The position numbers and the translations under genes were made by a program. Source: an uncultured Clostridia bacterium (GTDB lineage: Bacteria; Bacillota; Clostridia; UBA1381). From it: a stretch of 25,812 nucleotides of DNA. Below are positions 1 to 8,230 of the stretch, in pieces. The first letter of the stretch is position 1. The number at the start of each line of letters is the position of its first letter. The notes beneath the pieces are model-generated. The model had not been told where the DNA came from and made no database searches. It was given only the letters and a program-made list of their open reading frames with translations. The DNA lies in contig CAKSUM010000027.1 of the NCBI GenBank assembly GCA_934501535.1, positions 1 through 25,812 of the forward strand, read 5' to 3'.

Positions 1-19
1 GAATAAAGGAGCGAATAAT

Positions 20-1171
20 ATGAGCAAGGAATTTCTGACTCCGAAAAAAATAATAACGGGAATCGGTGCAATCGAAGACTCAATAAAATACCTTGTTACA
101 ATGGGCAAAAAACCGCTCATTGTGACAGGGCGGATTGTATCGGAGCTTGACGCTTTCAAAATGCTTGTATCAAAGCTTTCCGAAAACGGACTTGACTGTG
201 TTGTGTTTAAGGATATTACGGGAGAACCTACAGATGTTATGATTGAAGAAGGTTTAAAGGTATATCGTGAAAATAACTGCGACTTTCTTATCGGAATGGG
301 CGGCGGCAGTCCTTTGGATGCAATAAAAGCAATTGCAGCACTGAATGTATGCGGCGGAAAACTCAGCGATTATATGGGAAAAGAAATCAGCGGCGAATTT
401 CCGCCTATGGCGGCAATCCCGACAACAGCCGGAACAGGCTCGGAAGCAACAAAATTTACCGTTATAACAGATGCCGAAACAGATGTAAAAATGCTTTTAA
501 AAGGTGCGGCGCTGTTGCCTGATTTAGCAATCGTTGATTATACAAACACATTAAGCTCGCCTAAGAGCATAACGGCATCAACCGGGCTTGACGCTCTCAC
601 TCATGCTGTTGAAGCATACACGTCTAAGCAGGCTCAGCCTCTTACAGACGCATTGGCGCTATCTGCTGTAAAACGGATTTTTAAATATCTTCCGATTGCA
701 TACAATGACGGAGAAAATGAAACAGCAAGATATGAAATGTCAATAGCAGCACTTGAAGCGGGAATTTGCATAAATAATTCATCTGTTACAATTGTGCATG
801 GTATGAGCCGTCCGATCGGTGCATTGTTCCATGTGCCGCACGGCTTGTCAAACGCAATGCTTTTGTGCAAGTGTATGGACTTTGCAAAAGACGGTGCGAC
901 GAAAAGGTTTGCTGAGCTTTCAAGAGCCGTCGGAACGGCAGCGGCAGCAGACAGCGATGAAACGGCGGCAGATAAGTTTATTGACGGACTTTTTGAAATA
1001 TGCAAAAAGTGTGAAGTTCCGACAATAGCGGAATATGGGATTGACACTCAAAAATTCACCTCCGCAATTCCCAAAATGACATCTGACGCACTCGCAAGCG
1101 AAAGTCCTGCGAATACTCACAAAAATGTCAGTGAAGATGACATTTCTGCAATATATAAAGCGTTAATCTAG
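20..1171 (+). CDS. Iron-containing (class III) alcohol dehydrogenase
   Basis: This 383-residue protein has the usual length of the iron-activated alcohol dehydrogenase family, cytosolic enzymes that interconvert alcohols and aldehydes or ketones with NAD(P)H. The N-terminal nucleotide-binding half holds the glycine-rich motif GMGGGSPLDA (92-101) and PTTAGTGSEAT (134-144). The C-terminal helical half supplies the likely metal ligands D191, H195, H260 and H274, in the family motifs DALTHAVEAYTS and HVPHGLSNAM. The ATG at 20 follows an AAAGGAG ribosome binding site about 7 bases upstream. Its promoter lies outside the window. The gene converges on the aldo/keto reductase at 1317-2321, with a palindrome between them. 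Both could dispose of reducing power or toxic aldehydes made during sugar fermentation, but that link is only inferred. Family assignment is firm; the substrate (ethanol, butanol, propanediol or other) cannot be told. Confidence 0.93.
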   Translation: MSKEFLTPKKIITGIGAIEDSIKYLVTMGKKPLIVTGRIVSELDAFKMLVSKLSENGLDCVVFKDITGEPTDVMIEEGLKVYRENNCDFLIGMGGGSPLDAIKAIAALNVCGGKLSDYMGKEISGEFPPMAAIPTTAGTGSEATKFTVITDAETDVKMLLKGAALLPDLAIVDYTNTLSSPKSITASTGLDALTHAVEAYTSKQAQPLTDALALSAVKRIFKYLPIAYNDGENETARYEMSIAALEAGICINNSSVTIVHGMSRPIGALFHVPHGLSNAMLLCKCMDFAKDGATKRFAELSRAVGTAAAADSDETAADKFIDGLFEICKKCEVPTIAEYGIDTQKFTSAIPKMTSDALASESPANTHKNVSEDDISAIYKALI

Positions 1172-1241
1172 TTTTATTATATAAAAATGTGATGTCAAAA
1201 AAACTCCGAAGCTATTTTTCTATTTCCTCGGAAAGCAGCAA

Positions 1242-1279
1242 AGGCTGTTTAAAAGGTCAATTGACCTTTTAAACAGCCT
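1242..1279. terminator. 38-bp perfect palindrome, probable bidirectional terminator
   Basis: Two 19-base arms pair perfectly around the centre at 1260/1261. The arm reads AGGCTGTTTAAAAGGTCAA. The site lies between the ends of the convergent alcohol dehydrogenase and aldo/keto reductase genes. A short T-rich stretch (CTTTATATCTTTT) follows on the plus strand, and the minus-strand side has only a poor T-run. A loop of zero means that in RNA the central bases would open. Ending transcription from both sides is the simplest role, but the T-tracts are weak. Confidence 0.65.
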
Positions 1280-1316
1280 CTTTATATCTTTTCAAAAATC
1301 TCTTGACCTTTTATAG

Positions 1317-2321
1317 TTAGTCACTCTGTTTTAAACCGCAGATTTTATCAATCATCGCTAACTCCTCAGACGAAAAATCAGTATTTTTTACTGCTTTAAT
1401 ATTGTCAAGTATCTGTGATGCCTTTGATGCGCCTATCAATACCGATGTAACAACTCTATCATTTAATATCCATGCCAAAGACATTTCGGCAAGAGTTTGT
1501 CCTCTTTCCTCCGCAAGCTTGTTAAGCGCCTTTATCTGCGACAGCTTTTCATCGGTCAAAGCCGATGACGACAAAAATCTTCCGTCCGTTTTTATGCGGC
1601 AGTCATCGGGAATACCGTTTAAATATCTGTCGGTAAGCATGCCCTGCGCCAGCGGGCTGAAAGCTATTATGCCCTTCTCCAGCTTTTGAGCTGTATCCTT
1701 TAAGCCGTTATTTTCTATCGTTCTGTCAAATATAGAGTATCGGTTCTGGTTTATTATAAACGGGCATTTCAATTCATCAAGAATTTCACACGCCTGTTCA
1801 AGACGTTTTCCGTCATAATTGGACAAACCGACATACAGTGCCTTGCCGCTGCGAACAATTTGTGCCAGCGCACCCATCGTTTCTTCAAGCGGCGTCTCCA
1901 AATCAGGACGATGATGATAGAATATATCTACATACTCCAAGCCCATACGTTTTAAGCTTTGATCAATGCTTGCTATAAGATATTTTTTGCTTCCCATATT
2001 TCCGTAAGGGCCGTCCCACATCTCATATCCGGCTTTTGTGCTTATAATCATTTCATCACGATATGCACTCATTCCCTCGCACATTATTTTCCCGAAATTC
2101 TTTTCCGCACTGCCCGGTCCGGGCCCGTAATTGTTTGCCAAATCAAAATGAGTTATGCCGCTATCAAACGCCGTAAAACATAATTCTTTCATATTTTCAT
2201 ACTGCGCCGTATCCCCGAAGTTATGCCACAGTCCGAGAGACACCGACGGTAATAGCAATCCGCTTTTGCCGCATCGGTTATACTTCATATCGTTATATCT
2301 TTTTTCACTTGCCATGTACAT
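1317..2321 (-). CDS. Aldo/keto reductase, YghZ/L-glyceraldehyde-3-phosphate reductase-like
   Basis: This is a 334-residue NADPH-dependent aldo/keto reductase with the (beta/alpha)8 fold. The catalytic tetrad is readable as D60, Y65, K96 and H137, in the contexts FDLANNYGPGPGSAE, STKAGYEMWDGPYG and YHHRPD. The insert GPGPGSAE and the sequence KAGYEMWDGPYGN are typical of the YghZ/voltage-channel beta-subunit branch, whose Escherichia coli member reduces L-glyceraldehyde 3-phosphate and methylglyoxal. The ATG at 2321 lies 8 bases after a GAAAGGAG site; an in-frame ATG at 2315 is the alternative start. It is the last gene of the YesN-YesM-binding-protein series and begins 14 bases after the second binding-protein gene. 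It is therefore probably co-transcribed, and may detoxify reactive aldehydes or reduce a sugar. The physiological substrate is unknown. Confidence 0.9.
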   Translation of the reverse strand: MYMASEKRYNDMKYNRCGKSGLLLPSVSLGLWHNFGDTAQYENMKELCFTAFDSGITHFDLANNYGPGPGSAEKNFGKIMCEGMSAYRDEMIISTKAGYEMWDGPYGNMGSKKYLIASIDQSLKRMGLEYVDIFYHHRPDLETPLEETMGALAQIVRSGKALYVGLSNYDGKRLEQACEILDELKCPFIINQNRYSIFDRTIENNGLKDTAQKLEKGIIAFSPLAQGMLTDRYLNGIPDDCRIKTDGRFLSSSALTDEKLSQIKALNKLAEERGQTLAEMSLAWILNDRVVTSVLIGASKASQILDNIKAVKNTDFSSEELAMIDKICGLKQSD

Positions 2322-2335
2322 AATACATTCTCCTT

Positions 2336-3304
2336 TCAGTTAAATCTGAACACCATTTTCTGAATATCTTTATCAAAAAGATTCTCCTTATTTATCGCAA
2401 CCGTATCCGTGTAAATTTCCTTTTGAGAAATGCTTTTTCCCGAAATTAATTCGGCGGCATTCTGAACACCCAGATACCCTATCGCAAACGGATTCTGAAC
2501 TATAAGCGTATCTATTTCGCCCGATTCAAGCATACTTACAGCTACAGTATTTGCATCAAACCCTACTCCGTGTACCTTTCCTTTCAGTCCGAGATTCTGT
2601 ATGGCAGTTCCTATTCCGAGAGTCATCCATTCATTAAATCCCACAAGAACATTTATCTGAGGATTTTCCGCCAAAAGCGCCGTTATTGCGGAAACAACGC
2701 TTTGTGTATTGCTGTTTACATTTACCGATACCGTTATATCGGCATCAGATACACCGTCAATATAGCTTCTGAACCCGTTTTCACGCTGTATTCCGTTTTC
2801 GGTACTTTTGTAATAATTTATCAGACCTATATTTAATTTTTCGCCGTCCGGAACGCATCCGACAGCCGCCTTGCCGGCTTTCCTGCCCGCCTCTTCATTA
2901 TCTGTTCCTATAAACATGCTTACTTGCTTTGAATTAACATTACTGTCAATCATAATTATCTTTACGCCTTTTTCGGCTGCCTTATTTACCGTATCGGCTG
3001 ATTTTTCAAAGTCAATTGCCGATAAAACTATTGCATCTGCGCCGTTTTGCACCGCAGACATAATCAGTTTGTTTTGGTTGGCGTAATCCTCCTCGTTTTC
3101 CGGTCCGTCAAACGTTACATCAACATTATATTCCGCCGCTGCCGAATCCACTCCGTTTTTGACCCTGTGCCAGAAATCCGAATCCAAAGCCTTTACGATA
3201 ACCGCTATTTTACTTTTTTCTTCTTTCCTGTCCGCACACGCCGACACCGAAAAAACCAAAAGAGGTATGCACAAAAGCATTGATAAAAGCTTATTTGTTT
3301 TCAT
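2336..3304 (-). CDS. Second periplasmic-type sugar-binding lipoprotein, possible sensor partner of the kinase
   Basis: This 322-residue protein belongs to the ribose/galactose-binding family (periplasmic binding protein type I, RbsB-like). A lipoprotein signal peptide ends in VSAC with Cys23, so it should be tethered to the outer face of the membrane. The two-lobed ligand domain starts around residue 32 (KIAVIVKALDSDFW). It contains the usual GADAIVLSAID and GVKIIMIDSN segments and ends with the hinge-side strand near DTLIVQNPFAIGYLG. It is only distantly similar to the MglB of the adjacent operon and lacks that protein's calcium loop. Its ATG lies one base after the TAG of the histidine-kinase gene, with an AGGGAG site inside the kinase end. 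This strongly suggests coupled synthesis with the kinase. It may present bound sugar to the kinase rather than feed the transporter; an alternative is a second substrate receptor for MglAC. Confidence 0.88.
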   Translation of the reverse strand: MKTNKLLSMLLCIPLLVFSVSACADRKEEKSKIAVIVKALDSDFWHRVKNGVDSAAAEYNVDVTFDGPENEEDYANQNKLIMSAVQNGADAIVLSAIDFEKSADTVNKAAEKGVKIIMIDSNVNSKQVSMFIGTDNEEAGRKAGKAAVGCVPDGEKLNIGLINYYKSTENGIQRENGFRSYIDGVSDADITVSVNVNSNTQSVVSAITALLAENPQINVLVGFNEWMTLGIGTAIQNLGLKGKVHGVGFDANTVAVSMLESGEIDTLIVQNPFAIGYLGVQNAAELISGKSISQKEIYTDTVAINKENLFDKDIQKMVFRFN

Positions 3305-3305
3305 T

Positions 3306-5036
3306 CTAATCTCCCTTTGTTATTTTGGGAATTCTCGCAGTAATTTCCGTACCCACATCAAGCTCGCTCTTTACTGTAAGACCGTATTTTTCACCGAAAT
3401 ATATTCTCAGTCTGTCGTTTACGTTCTTTACGCCGATACCGCTTGAATCGCTCCGTTCCTTGCTGAGTATTTTGCTGCACTGTTCCTCGGTCATACCGAC
3501 TCCGTTATCGGAAACCGTCATAAGAATGTCATTTTCGTCATCTGTCGCCTGTTTTACCGTAACCTTGATTTCACCTTCGTCGACCATGCGGTCTATGCCG
3601 TGATAAATCGCATTTTCAACAAGCGGCTGCAAGGTAATTTTATTGCACAGATATTCCTCCAGTCCTTCGTCAACCTCAAGACTGTACGTGAACTGTGAAC
3701 GATAACGAAAGCTCTGAATTATAAGATAATTCCGGACATGATTTATTTCGTCCTTTATCGTTATAAGCTCGTGTCCGCGGCTTATGCTTATTCTGAAAAG
3801 TCTTGCAAGAGCACCCACCATTTTTGATGCGTTCTCCGTTTCTCCGCGTTCACACATCCATTGTATCGAATCCAGCGTATTATACAAAAAGTGCGGGTTT
3901 ATTTGCGCCTGGAGAGCCTTTAATTCGGTTTTGCGCAGTTCGTTTTCTTCACGCCGCACCTTTTCCATAAGATTTTTTATTCTTACCGACATATGCCCAA
4001 ACGAATCAGACAGAGTTTGCAGCTCGCTGACGCTCTCCCTGCCTCCCGAAAAACTGAAACTGTCCGCATTGTTTTCAAAGCTTTTCATTGCCTGTATCAG
4101 TGTTTTTACGGGTTTATTCACAATTTTTGAATATACTAAAAGTATAGCAATCGATATAAGCACACAGCATATGAATGAAACAAATATGCTCACAAAAATC
4201 TGTCTTGCGCCCTCCGCCGCAAGCTCATCGGTGAAGCTCACACCGACAATGCGCCATGCCCCGCTGTCCGTTGTTTTTACTGTATAAATAACGTTTTTTT
4301 CTTTTCTCACACCGTCCGGCAGCGTACTTATAAAATCTGCATTCTCACTTCTTAACCCCGAAAATAAAATCTGCTGCTGAGGATGATAAATTATTCCGCC
4401 GTTACGGTTGATTATAAAGCAATGTCCCTTTCTGCCTACTCCAACATTGTCTATATATCTCGCAATTTCAGAAAATCTGAAATCTATCGCAATATACGCC
4501 GCCTTTTCGATTAACGGATTGCGTGCCCTTACGGCAGCCGTTATTACCCAAGGGTATTCGCCCTCAAAAAGCGTCTGCACGTGCGGCTCGGAAACGGAAA
4601 AACCTGCTCCCTCATCAAATAAAGTTTTATCAAAAGACAAATCCTTATATATATTTTTCTTTAATTTTGCACCGCTACGGGTACTGCTTATGATTTCTCC
4701 GTTTTCACCGTAAACGGTCACTGCGTAAATATCGCTCTGCACAAAGGTCAGTACCGAAAACTCATTCTCCAGTTCCTGTATATTTTCCGCTTTTTCAGCC
4801 TCATCTTTTACAAGCGTCAGTTTATCCCTTACCGATTCAAAATAATTATTTACCGAAAGCTCCGTTTGTCCTATTATCTGCTCCGAATTTACCTGTGCAT
4901 CACGAAACAACGCACTGCTGTACAGCGGCGCAAACACCGCAATACACACAGACACTGCGGCAATCACCGCAACTGCTATCGACATCACCGTAATTGTTGA
5001 CAATCTTACGGACGGACGGCGGTTTTTATCTTTCAT
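3306..5036 (-). CDS. YesM-type membrane sensor histidine kinase
   Basis: From the ATG at 5036 this is a 576-residue sensor kinase of the YesM (LytS-like) class. One membrane segment lies near residues 13-40, followed by an extracellular region of about 240 residues that looks like a double Cache sensor. A second membrane segment is at about 279-306, then a HAMP linker, then the His_kinase domain. The phosphorylated histidine is H382 in QINPHFLYNTLDS. The ATPase boxes are LQPLVENAIYHGI (N box), DNGVGM and SSGIGVKNVNDRL. A TTG in the same frame at 5060 would add eight residues and sits only 2 bases after the regulator's stop. The ATG is preferred although its AAAGGGA site is about 12 bases away. 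It pairs with the response regulator upstream and is nearly fused in expression to the sugar-binding lipoprotein downstream. Confidence 0.92.
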   Translation of the reverse strand: MKDKNRRPSVRLSTITVMSIAVAVIAAVSVCIAVFAPLYSSALFRDAQVNSEQIIGQTELSVNNYFESVRDKLTLVKDEAEKAENIQELENEFSVLTFVQSDIYAVTVYGENGEIISSTRSGAKLKKNIYKDLSFDKTLFDEGAGFSVSEPHVQTLFEGEYPWVITAAVRARNPLIEKAAYIAIDFRFSEIARYIDNVGVGRKGHCFIINRNGGIIYHPQQQILFSGLRSENADFISTLPDGVRKEKNVIYTVKTTDSGAWRIVGVSFTDELAAEGARQIFVSIFVSFICCVLISIAILLVYSKIVNKPVKTLIQAMKSFENNADSFSFSGGRESVSELQTLSDSFGHMSVRIKNLMEKVRREENELRKTELKALQAQINPHFLYNTLDSIQWMCERGETENASKMVGALARLFRISISRGHELITIKDEINHVRNYLIIQSFRYRSQFTYSLEVDEGLEEYLCNKITLQPLVENAIYHGIDRMVDEGEIKVTVKQATDDENDILMTVSDNGVGMTEEQCSKILSKERSDSSGIGVKNVNDRLRIYFGEKYGLTVKSELDVGTEITARIPKITKGD

Positions 5037-5062
5037 AACAATCGAAAATCCCTTTCGCAAAT

Positions 5063-6655
5063 TTATTCGGTTCTGTTCATATTTCTAATTTTGTTCGGCG
5101 ACTCGCTGTAAAATTTTTTGAAACAATAACTGAAATAATGCTGGTCGCTGTATCCGCATTTTTCGGATATTTCCAGAACTTTCATATTTGAACATACAAG
5201 CATATCGTATGCGGCACTCATTCTCCGTTCCGTAAGCAGCGTGATAAAATTCTTCTTTTTGGTCTTTTTTATCAGCGCACTCAAATAGTTCGGGCTGACC
5301 GCCAGCTCATTGCTCACCACAGTAAGCGAAAGTTCTTCATCGGAAAATCTGTCGTCTATTATCTGCACAACCCTGTCACATAAAATTTCGCTGTCACGCT
5401 TTTGCAGGCTTGCAATAAGCGTCTTTGCATTATTGCAAAACGATATAAGCTCGTTTTTCATTCCCGCTTCGCTGCTGTATGATGTAACCCGCGCAAAAAT
5501 GGGATTTGACGAAAGTAATCTTAATATTTCCGACTTATCGTCCGTAACATTGCTCACAACACGGTATATCGTGGCAATTATTTGTACAACAAGCAAATCG
5601 GCGTTCTCGGGAGTGCTGTTTGCGAAAATTCCATTTATAAAATCTTCAAGTTCCTCTTTCTTTCCGACTTTTAACAGCTGTTCAAGCTTTAAGATTGTTT
5701 TTTCAACCTGACCTATTTCCACCTCACCGTTGTGCTCCTGATCGTTTATAAAACGCACCTCGCCTGCACCGTCCGTTGTGTATCTCCTTGCCGTTACGGC
5801 CTGAAAATATGCTCCGGCACAATCCGACAGTGCTGAAAATTCACGGCTTATTCCTATTGTACATCTTTGCTTTAACATTCTTTTTGCCGTCTGTACGATT
5901 TCTCTTACGGGAAGCTCCATTATATTGGCCATCTCACCCTCGCCCTCTGTCACGGACAGCGTTACGACACGCCCGTAAACAATAAAGCTTGCGGAATACA
6001 TATAATGTGACAGCACCGTATCCACAAAATCGGAGTGTTCACTGCCTGTACAGGCTGTGCCGTCAAAATCTTTAAATTTTGAAATAAGCACACAGAAGCG
6101 GGGAGTCGTTCCCTTTTTTATAATCCCCAGTTCCTCCGCTTTTTCCGTCAGTTCCCTATTGTCGGGTTTTTCTTCATTGCTGCCCAGCATAAGAGGCATC
6201 AAAAAATTATCAACCGACATTCTGTGCAGCTGTTTTTGAATATCTGCATCAGGCACAGAAATAACGCTGCCTATTCTTTCGTCCATACGGCGGCGTATTT
6301 CAAACAGTTCCTCTGACATCTCCGCTGATGAGATAGGTTTTAAAAGGTAACTGATAATATTACAGTTTATTGCGGTTCTTGCGTACTCAAAACTGTCGTA
6401 ACCGCTTAGAATAACAATCTGCGTTGCAGGACGCATTTCGCGTACTTTTACGGCAAGCTCCAGTCCCGAAAGCATCGGCATTTTTATATCGGTAAGTATA
6501 AGGTCGGGTTCGAGAGTTTCGATTAAGTCAAGAGCCTCGACGCCGTTTTCCGCCTCGCCCACAACTTCAAAACCGGCGGCGTCCCAGTTTACTCTCTCTA
6601 TGATTGCACGTCGCTGCTCAAACTCGTCCTCAACTACCAGAACAGTATATTTCAT
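5063..6655 (-). CDS. YesN-type response regulator, receiver plus AraC DNA-binding domain
   Basis: About 530 residues. An N-terminal CheY-like receiver (about 1-120) has acidic residues E9 and D10, the phospho-acceptor D56 in DLILTDIKMP, and the conserved lysine in LLKPIS. A central region of about 290 residues without a recognised fold is typical of YesN proteins. The C-terminal 100 residues form an AraC-type double helix-turn-helix, ending with the signature CGYSDQHYFSYCFKKFY. Two ATGs lie side by side at 6658 and 6655. A GGGA site 7 bases upstream favours 6655, whereas the farther ATG at 6673 has no ribosome binding site. It has its own promoter (6692-6720) and is followed by its partner kinase. 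It most probably activates the mgl promoter when sugar is present, by analogy with other YesN systems beside sugar importers. Confidence 0.92.
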   Translation of the reverse strand: MKYTVLVVEDEFEQRRAIIERVNWDAAGFEVVGEAENGVEALDLIETLEPDLILTDIKMPMLSGLELAVKVREMRPATQIVILSGYDSFEYARTAINCNIISYLLKPISSAEMSEELFEIRRRMDERIGSVISVPDADIQKQLHRMSVDNFLMPLMLGSNEEKPDNRELTEKAEELGIIKKGTTPRFCVLISKFKDFDGTACTGSEHSDFVDTVLSHYMYSASFIVYGRVVTLSVTEGEGEMANIMELPVREIVQTAKRMLKQRCTIGISREFSALSDCAGAYFQAVTARRYTTDGAGEVRFINDQEHNGEVEIGQVEKTILKLEQLLKVGKKEELEDFINGIFANSTPENADLLVVQIIATIYRVVSNVTDDKSEILRLLSSNPIFARVTSYSSEAGMKNELISFCNNAKTLIASLQKRDSEILCDRVVQIIDDRFSDEELSLTVVSNELAVSPNYLSALIKKTKKKNFITLLTERRMSAAYDMLVCSNMKVLEISEKCGYSDQHYFSYCFKKFYSESPNKIRNMNRTE

Positions 6656-6691
6656 CATAAATTCCCACGGCATTTCAATAATTTTGATTAA

Positions 6692-6720
6692 AGTATATCA
6701 TTAAACACCGGGAAAGTCAA
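6692..6720 (-). promoter_or_regulatory. Sigma-A-like promoter for the regulator-kinase-binding protein-reductase genes
   Basis: On the minus strand TTGACT (6720-6715) and TATACT (6697-6692) are separated by exactly 17 bases, close to the vegetative consensus. It lies between the small InlB-repeat protein gene and the response-regulator gene, so transcription would start near 6685. It would let the sensor genes be made when the transporter operon is off. No clear terminator separates the two gene groups, so read-through from mgl is also likely. Confidence 0.75.
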
Positions 6721-6729
6721 TATTTTTAT

Positions 6730-7098
6730 TTATCCAATCTTTTCCCATCCGGCATACAAGGTCATACTGTCCGTCACCTTGTCGCTGTCCGGATTCCATT
6801 TTTGTGTACAGCCGCGATCCGTGTACCAGCCCGTAAAAACAAATCCTTCTTTCACCGGATTTTCCACATCTACCGTTTCGGAGTGCATCGCTTTTACCGG
6901 CTCAATATGCGAACCGCCGTCAGTATCGAATTTAACGGTAAATCCGCTGTGACTGATTACAAATATCATAGCCGCAACCAAGAGTGCGGTAAGAGATGCA
7001 ACCATTATATCGGCACTTTTAAGCGACATATTTATTTTGGCATACAAACCCCCATTGCGGTGCACATTGCTCACCGCACAATCAGTTTCGTTTTTCAT
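6730..7098 (-). CDS. Small membrane-anchored protein with one InlB B-repeat
   Basis: A 122-residue protein. It has a hydrophilic N-terminus of about 29 residues, a single membrane segment at about 30-49, then one Listeria-Bacteroides (InlB B / Flg_new) repeat at about 54-118. The repeat shows the usual landmarks KFDTDGGS, GFVFTGWYTD, KWNPDSD and LYAGWE. The ribosome binding site AGGAGG sits 7 bases before the ATG, and the gene begins 21 bases after mglC, so it is the fourth gene of the transporter operon. InlB repeats are beta-grasp-like modules usually found in strings on large surface proteins. A single copy on a short anchor inside a sugar ABC operon is odd. The topology probably places the repeat outside the cell. 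A role as accessory subunit or in wall contact is possible; none is established. Confidence 0.85.
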   Translation of the reverse strand: MKNETDCAVSNVHRNGGLYAKINMSLKSADIMVASLTALLVAAMIFVISHSGFTVKFDTDGGSHIEPVKAMHSETVDVENPVKEGFVFTGWYTDRGCTQKWNPDSDKVTDSMTLYAGWEKIG

Positions 7099-7119
7099 TG
7101 CAATACCTCCTGTTTTTAG

Positions 7120-8205
7120 TTACTTGCGTGCAAGATACTTTCTCATATCTATCGCACACGCTACGAGAATTATAAGACCTTTGATTACATAAAGCATATT
7201 TGCGTCTACCGAAAGGAAATTCAAACCGACAAAGATAATTTGCAGCAGGAATACTCCGATTACGATACCGCTTATTTTACCTGTACCTCCGACAAATGAT
7301 ACACCGCCGATAACGCAGGCTGCGATTGCGTCGGATTCGTAGTTAAGACCCGTATTTGCCGAACATGAGGCAATGCGTGCACCCTCTATAAAGCCTGTGA
7401 TGCCGTACATTGCTCCGGCAAGGACAAATACCATTATTATTGTCCGGAACACGTTAACTCCCGATACGTTAGCCGCCTCCTCATTTGAGCCTACCGCAAA
7501 CATATTTTTTCCGAATTTCGTTTTGTTCCAGATTACCCACATAACAGCGGTAAGTATTATCGAATACAGTACATATTTCGGCACAGCGACATCACCTATT
7601 TTAAACAGCGTTCCACGCACAAAATCTGTATACGATGCGTCAAGACCGGAAAGCGTCTGCCCGTTGTTTCCGCCAAGCATAAGATACATAAGCACCAGAC
7701 CGAAAACAATAAGCTGCGTTGACAGCGTTACTATAAACGGGTGCAGTTTGAATTTTGCTACGAAAAATCCGTTTACAAAGCCTATAACAGCACCTACCGC
7801 AATTACCAGCAGCAACACCGCCCACAGCGGCATAACGCCCATATTGGGGAATATTTTATTTGCATACCCAACCATTTGCAGCAGCGATGCCGCAATACAT
7901 GCGGTAAGTCCCACGCATCGTCCTGCCGAAATATCCGTACCGGTAAGTACGATTGCACCGGCTATACCCAGAGCTATAGGCAGCTTTGCCGCCGTCAGCG
8001 AAATTATATTAACCACCGACGGAACCGACAAAAATGACGGTACGCGTATCGCTATATAAATCACTGCGATAAGTATGATTATATACATTGCGTTATTGAA
8101 AAGCAAATCCGTTATTACTCTCCGCTTATCCGCTCCCGATTTACTCTTAAAATCATCTATCCAAGCAGACAAACGGCTTTTTTTGTTTAATGATGTGTCT
8201 GACAT
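7120..8205 (-). CDS. mglC: Galactose/methyl-galactoside-type ABC transporter permease MglC
   Basis: A 361-residue, strongly hydrophobic integral membrane protein of the branched-chain/ribose permease family (BPD_transp_2), slightly longer than the roughly 336 residues of the Escherichia coli MglC. The extra length is an N-terminal charged cytoplasmic stretch of about 35 residues. Family landmarks are GIAGAIVLTGTDISAGRCVG, GNNEEAANVSGVN-like (here VGSNEEAANVSGVNV) and the C-terminal block ACVIGGVSFVGGTGKISG. It should form the homodimeric channel energised by MglA. The start at 8205 follows GGGAGGAAAT at ideal spacing, 25 bases after the end of mglA. Position downstream of the binding protein and ATPase matches the mglBAC order. 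Confidence 0.94.
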   Translation of the reverse strand: MSDTSLNKKSRLSAWIDDFKSKSGADKRRVITDLLFNNAMYIIILIAVIYIAIRVPSFLSVPSVVNIISLTAAKLPIALGIAGAIVLTGTDISAGRCVGLTACIAASLLQMVGYANKIFPNMGVMPLWAVLLLVIAVGAVIGFVNGFFVAKFKLHPFIVTLSTQLIVFGLVLMYLMLGGNNGQTLSGLDASYTDFVRGTLFKIGDVAVPKYVLYSIILTAVMWVIWNKTKFGKNMFAVGSNEEAANVSGVNVFRTIIMVFVLAGAMYGITGFIEGARIASCSANTGLNYESDAIAACVIGGVSFVGGTGKISGIVIGVFLLQIIFVGLNFLSVDANMLYVIKGLIILVACAIDMRKYLARK

Positions 8206-8230
8206 TTGTATTTCCTCCCATTTCTTAAAA

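Noticed and set aside
7373..8059. Long plus-strand open frame of 228 codons opposite mglC
   Set aside because: It lies entirely antisense to a clear permease gene, has no ribosome binding site and a composition (many Thr, Pro, Ser, Ile) expected of a mirror frame.
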